From: Ramlibacter sp.
GTDB lineage: Bacteria > Pseudomonadota > Gammaproteobacteria > Burkholderiales > Burkholderiaceae_C
Reading direction: 5' to 3'
Assembly: GCA_023701085.1 (NCBI GenBank)
Contig: JAMPXR010000043.1
Location: forward strand, 1-11,007
DNA: 11,007 nt
Of this stretch, positions 6,801 to 11,007 are shown piece after piece. Under the pieces are notes generated by a model. That model saw only the letters and a list, made by a program, of their open reading frames with translations, was not told the origin of the DNA and ran no database searches. Within the stretch, counting starts at the first letter, position 1. The number at the start of each line of letters is the position of its first letter. The translations under genes were made by a program, and so were the position numbers.

Positions 6801-7814
6801 ATGCAACTTTCCGACCAACGCAATCGCCGCCGAGCCCTGGCCTGCGCCGCGATCTCGATCGCCCTGGCGGCCCCCGCCGCCGTCTTCGCCCAGGCGGCCG
6901 CGCCCGCTTCCGGCGGCGCGTGGCCGTCCAAGCCGGTCAGGGTGATCGTCAACTTTCCGCCGGGCGGCGCGGCCGACCAGCTGGCGCGTGCGATCGGGCT
7001 GCCGCTGCAGGAAGCGCTGGGTCAGCCCGTGGTGGTGGAGAACCGAGCCGGTGCCAATGGCAATATCGGCGGCGAGCTGGTGGCCAAGGCGATCCCCGAC
7101 GGCTACACGCTGCTGATGAGTTCGGGAGGCATGGTGTCCGTCAACCCGCACATTTATCCGCGCATGGCCTTCGATCCGGCCAAGGACCTGACACCCGTGG
7201 CCGCCGCCGCCCGGGTGCTGGTGTTCCTGGTGACGAAGCCATCGATCCCGGCTGGCAACATCAAGGACTTCATCGCCTACGTCAAGGCCAATCCGGGAAA
7301 ACTCTCCTACGGTTCGCCGGGAACCGGCAGCTCGCCGCATCTGGCCGGCGAGATGTTCAAGAGCCAGGCCGGCCTGTACGCGGTGCACGTTCCCTATCGC
7401 GGCGCCGCGCCGGCGCTGCAGGACCTGCTGGGCGGACAGCTCGATTACTTCTTCGATCCCGGGATCGGCCTGCAGCACGTCAAGACCGGCAGGCTCAAGC
7501 TGCTGGCGGTCGGCAGCCCCAAGCGATCGCCCCTGTTCCCGGACGTTCCCACGCTGGCCGAAGCGGGCCTCAAAGCGTTTGACGCCGACACCGTGTTCGG
7601 CTTCTACGCACCCGCCGGAACGCCGCCCGACGTCGTGGCACGGCTGAACCGCGAGATCAACCGCATCGTCGGCACCCCAGCCGTGAAAGACCGCATTCTC
7701 GCGCTCGGCGGCGAATCGCTGCCCCTGAGCCCGGCCGAGTTCGGCGCCAAGGCGACCGATGACTCGAGGCGGTTCAGTGCGATCATCAAGGAACGCAAGA
7801 TCCTCGCGGATTGA
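6801..7814 (+). CDS. Bug (TctC-family) tripartite tricarboxylate transporter substrate-binding receptor
   Basis: A 337-residue periplasmic binding protein. Residues 1-30 form a Sec signal peptide: basic RNRRR, hydrophobic ALACAAISIALAAPAA, cleavage likely at VFA|QA. The mature protein shows the Bug hallmarks: WPSKPVRVIVNFPPGGAAD (41-59), VVVENRAGANGNIG (77-90), the IPDGYTLL loop (98-105), YGSPGTGSSPHLAGEMF (170-186) and VPYRGAAPALQDLLGGQLD (197-215). The start at 6801 follows AAGGAGACAACA; an in-frame ATG at 6777 lacks a signal-like context. It lies 33 nt after iorB, so it is probably co-transcribed. Family members bind carboxylates, amino acids or aromatic acids for TctAB-type symporters or act as sensors. 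No TctA or TctB gene is in the window, as is usual for the many orphan Bug proteins of Burkholderiales. Ligand unknown; an aryl acid is an inference from context. Confidence 0.95.
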   Translation: MQLSDQRNRRRALACAAISIALAAPAAVFAQAAAPASGGAWPSKPVRVIVNFPPGGAADQLARAIGLPLQEALGQPVVVENRAGANGNIGGELVAKAIPDGYTLLMSSGGMVSVNPHIYPRMAFDPAKDLTPVAAAARVLVFLVTKPSIPAGNIKDFIAYVKANPGKLSYGSPGTGSSPHLAGEMFKSQAGLYAVHVPYRGAAPALQDLLGGQLDYFFDPGIGLQHVKTGRLKLLAVGSPKRSPLFPDVPTLAEAGLKAFDADTVFGFYAPAGTPPDVVARLNREINRIVGTPAVKDRILALGGESLPLSPAEFGAKATDDSRRFSAIIKERKILAD

Positions 7815-7828
7815 CCGGGAGGCAATGG

Positions 7829-7869
7829 ATGGCCGGAAGCTTCATACCCGGCGCGTGGCATTCGGCCAT
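7829..7869. terminator. Possible weak terminator between convergent genes
   Basis: ATGGCCG (7829-7835) and CGGCCAT (7863-7869) can pair as a 7-bp stem around a 27-nt loop, starting 15 nt after the bug stop codon. A smaller stem CGGGC-GTCA-GCCCG (7912-7925) spans the stop codon of the facing FAD-oxidase gene. Neither has a T-tract. The 103-nt convergent gap holds no other clear signal. Confidence 0.25.
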
Positions 7870-7917
7870 TGCGACTCCCGGTCCATCCGCCGGCTCTGCT
7901 CCTGAGCCTGCCGGGCG

Positions 7918-9294
7918 TCAGCCCGCCGGCCGGATGTTCTGGTTCACCCGGAACAGGTTGCCAGGGTCGTACTTGTGCTTGATGGCGGCCAGCTTCGGGT
8001 AGTGCTCGCGGTAGGTCGCCTGCACCCGCTCCTGTCCCTCATCCATCATGAAGTTCACATAGGCGCCGCCCGCCGAGTACGGATGCAGCGCTTCCCAGTA
8101 GTCCTTGCACCACGAGGTGATGCGCTCGCGGTTGGCCGGGTCCGGATCGACGCCGACGATCACCGAGGCCCATTTGGCGTCGCGGTAGTCGAACGGCGTG
8201 TCCTTGCGTCCGACCCGGTGCACGGCGCCATCGATCGGGTACAGGTGCATGGTGGATTGCATCGTCGGCAGCTTCGACCCATGTTCGACGTGCAAGGCCA
8301 CCGCCTCGTCGGGCAGCTCGTTGACGAAATCGGCGCGCCAGTACCACTGGTGGCCCGGCGGGTAGAGCGCGTCGAAAGCGCTTTGCAGCATCGGGTAGGG
8401 CATGGGCGCCACGCCATACAGGGCCGGGTCCAGCGCGCGGGCGGGCTCCAGCGCTTTGTGGGCCTGTTCCTCGCTGCCGGTATGGCACCACACCACCCCG
8501 CACATCTTCTTCAGGTGCAGGTGCTCCGGGAACGGCGGGCCGGGCGGCACGGTGAGGAAGGCGAAGAATCCGTTGAGCTCGGCCGGCGCCTTGGGGATGA
8601 ACTCCCGGTACCACTTCAGCACCTGCGTCGCGCGCTCCAGCGGCCACAGCGTCGGGCCCGCCACGACGGTGCTCAGCGCGTGCAAGCGGAACTCGAAGGA
8701 GGTCACCACGCCGAAGTTGCCCCCCCCGCCGCGCACCGCCCAGAACAGGTCCTCGTTTTCCCGGGCGCTGGCGGTGACGAAGCTGCCATTGGCCAGCACC
8801 ACATCGACCGCCAGCAGGTTGTCGATGCTCAGCCCGAAACGTCGCGACAGGTGGCCGATGCCGCCGCCCAGCGTGAGGCCGCCCACGCCCGTGGTCGAGA
8901 TGATGCCGGCGGGCGTGGCCATGCCGAACGCGTGGGTCGCGTGGTCCACGTCGCCCCAGCGGCAGCCGCCGTCCACGCGCACCGTGTGCGCCCGCGGATC
9001 GACCCGGATGCCGCGCAACCCCGACAGGTCGATCACCAGGCCGTCGTCGCAGACGCCGAGCCCGCCGCCGTTGTGGCCGCCGCCGCGCACCGCCAGCAGC
9101 AGCTTGTTATCGCGCGCGAAATTCACGCAGGCCATCACGTCGGCCACGTCGGCGCAACGCGCGACGGCCCGCGGCTTCCGGTCGATCATGGCGTTGTAGA
9201 CCTTGCGCGCCTGGTCATAGTCGGCATCGCCGGGCTGGACCAGCGTGCCGCGCAGTTGGGCCTGCAGCGACTGCAGGCTGGCGTCGTTGGACAT
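7918..9294 (-). CDS. FAD-linked oxidase of the berberine-bridge / PCMH type
   Basis: A 458-residue flavoprotein oxidase or dehydrogenase. The N-terminal FAD-binding (PCMH) domain spans about residues 35-215: KPRAVARCADVADV, then RGGGHNGGG with H74 at the usual site of 8-alpha histidyl-FAD linkage, DLSGLRGIRVD, and GVGGLTLGGGIGHLSRRFG (136-154). The C-terminus carries the berberine-bridge motif YVNFM and ends KYDPGNLFRVNQNIRP, which completes the flavin pocket. In enzymes with doubly attached FAD a cysteine lies just before the GVGG motif; here the residues are S133-T134-T135, so attachment is probably through histidine only. No signal peptide, hence cytosolic. Start at MSNDASLQSL behind AAGGAG; the longer open frame reaching 9678 only shadows the upstream cupin. 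Last gene of a three-gene operon. Substrate unknown (sugars, alcohols and aromatic compounds are known for the family). Confidence 0.93.
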   Translation of the reverse strand: MSNDASLQSLQAQLRGTLVQPGDADYDQARKVYNAMIDRKPRAVARCADVADVMACVNFARDNKLLLAVRGGGHNGGGLGVCDDGLVIDLSGLRGIRVDPRAHTVRVDGGCRWGDVDHATHAFGMATPAGIISTTGVGGLTLGGGIGHLSRRFGLSIDNLLAVDVVLANGSFVTASARENEDLFWAVRGGGGNFGVVTSFEFRLHALSTVVAGPTLWPLERATQVLKWYREFIPKAPAELNGFFAFLTVPPGPPFPEHLHLKKMCGVVWCHTGSEEQAHKALEPARALDPALYGVAPMPYPMLQSAFDALYPPGHQWYWRADFVNELPDEAVALHVEHGSKLPTMQSTMHLYPIDGAVHRVGRKDTPFDYRDAKWASVIVGVDPDPANRERITSWCKDYWEALHPYSAGGAYVNFMMDEGQERVQATYREHYPKLAAIKHKYDPGNLFRVNQNIRPAG

Positions 9295-9320
9295 GGCAAG
9301 CTCCTTGCCCTCGCGGGCGC

Positions 9321-9794
9321 TCAGTTCTTTCTCGGGTCGTCCGCCGGCGCCGCGTAGGCCACGCCCCAGGGACCCATGCCGTGCAGCTGCACGATGGTTT
9401 CGGCGTCGGTCCAGGCGAAGTGCCTGGTGTTGGGCTGCATGACCGCGACGCTGCCCGGCGTCAGGGCCCGGGTCTGCTTGGGATCGAGCTTGTCGCCCGC
9501 CCCCAGGTGGAAGGTGCCCGACATCACGGTGACATGCTCGACCGCGGGATGCGAATGGGCCGGTATCTTGTAGTTGGCCGGGAATTTCAGGCGGACCGTG
9601 AACGGCTTGGCCTCGCTCATCGCGCCCTCGATCACGGCGATCTTGGCGCCGGGCGGCAGCGAGGGGACGTCGGCCCACTTGAGGTCGGCCGGCGCCACGA
9701 TGACCACGCCGCCGCCTTGCGCCGGCGACACGGCTGGAACGAATCCCGCGACGATGAACATCGCGGCAGCGGATGCGGTTTGAAGTGCGCTCAT
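9321..9794 (-). CDS. Exported metal-binding cupin protein
   Basis: A 157-residue single-domain cupin with an N-terminal signal sequence (about residues 1-25: SAAAMFIVAGFVPAVSPAQ), so it should act in the periplasm. The cupin barrel carries the full metal-ligand set: H80-S-H82, E86 in IPAHSHPAVEHVTVMSGTF, and H125 in MQPNTRHFAW. This HxH...E...H arrangement normally holds iron, manganese or zinc and occurs in small dioxygenases, isomerases and ligand-binding cupins. The start at 9794 follows AGGAG at good spacing. It lies 36 nt downstream of the cytosolic cupin and 26 nt upstream of the FAD oxidase, so the three are one transcript. The reaction is unknown; the phrase GMGPWGVAY near the C-terminus is typical of this uncharacterised group. 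Confidence 0.85.
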   Translation of the reverse strand: MSALQTASAAAMFIVAGFVPAVSPAQGGGVVIVAPADLKWADVPSLPPGAKIAVIEGAMSEAKPFTVRLKFPANYKIPAHSHPAVEHVTVMSGTFHLGAGDKLDPKQTRALTPGSVAVMQPNTRHFAWTDAETIVQLHGMGPWGVAYAAPADDPRKN

Positions 9795-9830
9795 AGGGTT
9801 CTCCTGGGTGGGGTCAATGGGGCCGGGCCT

Positions 9831-10217
9831 TCAGCCCGCCATCTTGTTCAGCATGTGGTCGATGACCCTGCCATGCTCGTGCTGCGGGCTGAACAGGATG
9901 ATCTCGGCATCGCTGCCGACCTTCACGGTGTGACCGGGCGGCCAGTAGAAAAGATCGCCGCCGCGCACGACCTCGTCCGTCCTGTCCGCATAGGTGACGG
10001 TGAGTTCGCCCTGCAGCAGGTAGCCCCAATGCGGGGACTGGCACAGGTCGCCCTCCAGCCCCTGCAGCAGCGGCGCGATGTCGGTGCCGGCGCCGAGCGA
10101 AAAATACTCGCCGCTGATCTTGCCGTAGCCGCTCGCGTCGCCGAAATCCGGCGCTTGGCGGGCCCGCGCTCCCGGCACGTCGATGCGGACCGGCACTTCC
10201 TGCTTGGCGATGTGCAT
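9831..10217 (-). CDS. Cytosolic cupin-domain protein (128 aa)
   Basis: First gene of the cupin/cupin/FAD-oxidase operon. A 128-residue protein without a signal peptide. The cupin core spans about residues 35-115, with SPHWGYLLQGELTVTY (61-76) and GGDLFYWPPGHTV (86-98). Only H63, E71 and H96 resemble the usual ligands: the HxH pair is reduced to a single histidine followed by W-G-Y, so metal binding is uncertain or altered. A C-terminal tail rich in histidine follows (PQHEHGRVIDHMLNKMAG). The ATG at 10217 has AGGAAC about 7 nt upstream and sits 27 nt from a predicted transcription start. It could be a small binding or sensing protein or an enzyme; the sequence does not decide. Confidence 0.85.
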   Translation of the reverse strand: MHIAKQEVPVRIDVPGARARQAPDFGDASGYGKISGEYFSLGAGTDIAPLLQGLEGDLCQSPHWGYLLQGELTVTYADRTDEVVRGGDLFYWPPGHTVKVGSDAEIILFSPQHEHGRVIDHMLNKMAG

Positions 10218-10250
10218 GATGAGTTCCTGGGTCGTGGTGGTGGAGCAGCG

Positions 10251-10279
10251 AGTCTAGGAAGGCGCCGGCGGCGCTTCAA
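10251..10279 (-). promoter_or_regulatory. Predicted sigma-70-like promoter of the cupin/FAD-oxidase operon
   Basis: On the minus strand, TTGAAG (10274-10279) and TAGACT (10251-10256) are separated by exactly 17 nt, matching 4 of 6 bases of each consensus hexamer. Transcription would begin near 10244, about 27 nt before the first cupin start. The spacer is a GC-rich imperfect palindrome (GGCGCCGGCGGCGC), and a TTGATCAA palindrome lies just upstream at 10289-10296; either could bind a regulator. Confidence 0.5.
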
Positions 10280-10322
10280 TCCACCGCATTGATCAATTTT
10301 TTCGGACAGCCCGACAGCGGCC

Positions 10323-10342
10323 CATGGTCAGGATTGACCATG
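10323..10342. promoter_or_regulatory. Perfect 8-4-8 palindrome, candidate operator between divergent genes
   Basis: CATGGTCA (10323-10330), GGAT, then TGACCATG (10335-10342) form a perfect interrupted palindrome of 20 bp. Its right half ATTGACC (10333-10339) is repeated directly at 10351-10357, 18 bp away, where it forms the -35 box of the plus-strand promoter. The position, about 10 bp upstream of that -35 box and 44 bp upstream of the minus-strand -35 box, suits a dimeric regulator controlling one or both divergent units. The TGGT...ACCA ends resemble sites of some GntR-family regulators, but that is inference only. Confidence 0.55.
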
Positions 10343-10351
10343 AACACGGCA

Positions 10352-10380
10352 TTGACCGCCCGGCGGCGGCCCTGCAGAAT
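10352..10380 (+). promoter_or_regulatory. Predicted sigma-70-like promoter of the DUF4242 gene
   Basis: TTGACC (10352-10357) and CAGAAT (10375-10380) are 17 nt apart, matching 5 of 6 and 4 of 6 consensus bases. Transcription would start near 10387, leaving a leader of about 24 nt that contains the AAGGAG ribosome binding site. Confidence 0.5.
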
Positions 10381-10410
10381 CGCCGTCTCACCCATCGCAA
10401 GGAGCGCGCC

Positions 10411-10668
10411 ATGCCGCTGTTCGTGATCGAGCGACGGTTCGCGGATGAGCTTCAGCTCGACGCGGCCGACGCCGCGGCCATCAAGGCCGTCAACGCGGAT
10501 GCCGGTGTGAACTGGCTCTACTCCTTCCTCTCCGCCGATCGCAAAAAGACCTATTGCCTGTACGAGGCACCCAGCGCCGATGCGATTCGCGCGGCCGCGC
10601 GGCGCGCCGGACTGCCGGCCGATGTGGTGATCGAGGTCAGCCAACTGCGGCCCGAAGCGATCGCCTGA
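10411..10668 (+). CDS. DUF4242 (SCO4226-type nickel-binding-like) protein, 85 aa
   Basis: A compact 85-residue cytosolic protein of the DUF4242 family, whose structurally studied member is the nickel-binding SCO4226 of Streptomyces. The family signature covers the whole length: MPLFVIERRF at the start, GVNWLYSFLSADRKKTYCLYEAPSADAIR (32-60) in the middle, AARRAGLPADVVIEVSQL at the end. It is expected to form a small ferredoxin-like alpha/beta fold. The start at 10411 is fixed by AAGGAG 6 nt upstream; 29 codons of open frame further upstream overlap the promoter and operator and are not coding. It is followed after 48 nt by an ATPase gene in the same direction, so the two may be co-transcribed. 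Cellular role unknown. Confidence 0.88.
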   Translation: MPLFVIERRFADELQLDAADAAAIKAVNADAGVNWLYSFLSADRKKTYCLYEAPSADAIRAAARRAGLPADVVIEVSQLRPEAIA

Positions 10669-10670
10669 AC

Positions 10671-10700
10671 GCGGCGGTGTGAAACGCCGCCGCCCCCCCC
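10671..10700 (+). other. Small hairpin plus C8 homopolymer between the DUF4242 and ATPase genes
   Basis: GCGGCG (10671-10676) and CGCCGC (10685-10690) pair around an 8-nt loop, beginning 2 nt after the DUF4242 stop. A run of eight C follows (10693-10700), ending 16 nt before the ATPase ATG. The hairpin lacks a T-tract, so it may attenuate or separate the two genes only weakly. The C-run is where a ribosome binding site would otherwise be expected. Confidence 0.4.
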
Positions 10701-10716
10701 AGTCCGTCCACCGGTC

Positions 10717-11007
10717 ATGTACGCGCCACTGAATTCAAGCGACCAGGCGTTCATCGGCCGCGAACGCGAGCTGCTGGCGATCGGAAGGCTGCTCGGGCGC
10801 GCGCTGGCCGGCGCCGGCACGACCGTCGCCATCGCCGGCGAACCCGGCATCGGCAAGTCGCACACGGCGCAGGTGGTGGCGCAATGGGCCGCCGGCCGCG
10901 GCATGCAGGTGTTCTGGGGGCGCTGCAACGAGGAGCCGGGCGCACCGCCCTACTGGCCCTGGCTGCAGCTCACGCGCGGCTGGCTGGCCGCGCGCGACGA
11001 CGCGTCG
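10717..11007 (+). CDS. AAA-type (AAA_16-like) ATPase, N-terminal 97 codons only (runs off the window)
   Basis: The frame opens with ATG at 10717 and stays open to the window edge. The protein begins FIGRERELLAIGRLLGRAL (12-30), then the Walker A loop GEPGIGKS (41-48), then VFWGRCNEEPGAPPYWPWLQLTRGW (66-90). This is the AAA_16 signature seen at the head of large signalling ATPases: MalT/LuxR-type (LAL) transcriptional regulators, adenylate-cyclase-linked ATPases, and TPR-bearing regulators. Walker B, sensor and output domains lie beyond the window, so the final function cannot be stated. No Shine-Dalgarno precedes the ATG; the leader contains only a C-run and CCGGTC, which suggests weak or coupled translation. 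The gene follows the DUF4242 gene by 48 nt in the same direction. Confidence 0.85.
   Translation, partial: MYAPLNSSDQAFIGRERELLAIGRLLGRALAGAGTTVAIAGEPGIGKSHTAQVVAQWAAGRGMQVFWGRCNEEPGAPPYWPWLQLTRGWLAARDDAS

Noticed and set aside
5082..7478. 798-codon open frame on the minus strand opposite iorB and bug
   Set aside because: It spans two well-supported plus-strand genes and the gap between them, has no family motifs, and shows the same antisense composition bias.
7975..9357. 460-codon plus-strand frame opposite the FAD oxidase
   Set aside because: The minus-strand frame carries complete flavoprotein motifs and a ribosome binding site; this frame has only His/Arg/Ala-rich low-complexity sequence.
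9295..9678. N-terminal extension of the FAD oxidase frame to 9678
   Set aside because: It overlaps the exported cupin out of frame and lacks domain character. The start at 9294 has AAGGAG at ideal spacing and matches family length.
10276..10644. 122-codon minus-strand frame opposite DUF4242
   Set aside because: It is antisense to a gene with a clear family signature and ribosome binding site, and it would cover the divergent promoters.
1..11007. CRISPR array, insertion sequence, integrase, prophage genes, tRNA or rRNA
   Set aside because: No regularly spaced repeats, transposase or recombinase motifs, terminal repeats with target duplications, or structured RNA gene signatures were seen on either strand.

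Overview
The window is about two-thirds G+C. It carries a tripartite-tricarboxylate 'Bug' receptor, a TctD/TctE-like two-component pair, a LysR regulator, and a two-gene oxygen-tolerant type of indolepyruvate:ferredoxin oxidoreductase. This mixture points to a betaproteobacterium of the order Burkholderiales (Comamonadaceae or Alcaligenaceae-like); the genus cannot be read from the sequence.

Layout. (1) 1-865, minus strand: an OmpR/TctD-like response regulator and the first 67 codons of its TctE-like sensor kinase, which overlap by 14 nt. (2) 866-1437: a small 52-codon gene on the plus strand, then about 230 nt of mostly non-coding sequence holding what looks like the decayed start of a Bug receptor gene. 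(3) 1438-2337, minus: a LysR-type regulator with an effector domain resembling the NahR/DntR/NodD group. (4) 2338-3021: a perfect 20-bp inverted repeat, a tiny lipoprotein gene with one calcium-loop (thrombospondin type 3) motif, and an unusually AT-rich control region with a dyad. (5) 3022-7814, plus: an apparent operon iorA-iorB-bug. IorA starts at TTG behind a good Shine-Dalgarno sequence, iorA/iorB overlap by ATGA, and bug follows 33 nt later with its own strong Shine-Dalgarno. (6) 7918-10217, minus: a three-gene operon of cytosolic cupin, exported cupin and FAD-linked (berberine-bridge-type) oxidase. (7) 10411-11007, plus: a DUF4242 protein and the start of an AAA-type ATPase, which may head a large regulator.

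How it may work together. IorAB would oxidatively decarboxylate aryl pyruvates (indolepyruvate, phenylpyruvate or relatives) to aryl-acetyl-CoA using thiamine diphosphate and iron-sulfur clusters. The co-transcribed Bug receptor would capture a small organic acid in the periplasm, possibly the substrate or a precursor, although no TctAB membrane partner is present. The nearby LysR protein is a candidate regulator, but this is inference. The cupin/cupin/FAD-oxidase operon looks like an oxidative module with an unknown substrate. It faces the DUF4242 gene across a 193-bp divergent region that holds two well-spaced sigma-70-like promoters and a perfect 8-4-8 palindrome, the clearest regulatory signal in the window.

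No CRISPR array, transposase, integrase, tRNA or rRNA is visible. Most of the window is ordinary catabolic and regulatory content. The points worth a second look are the unusual cluster ligands of IorA, the fused C-terminal domain of IorB, the long hairpin, the bug remnant and the divergent operator.
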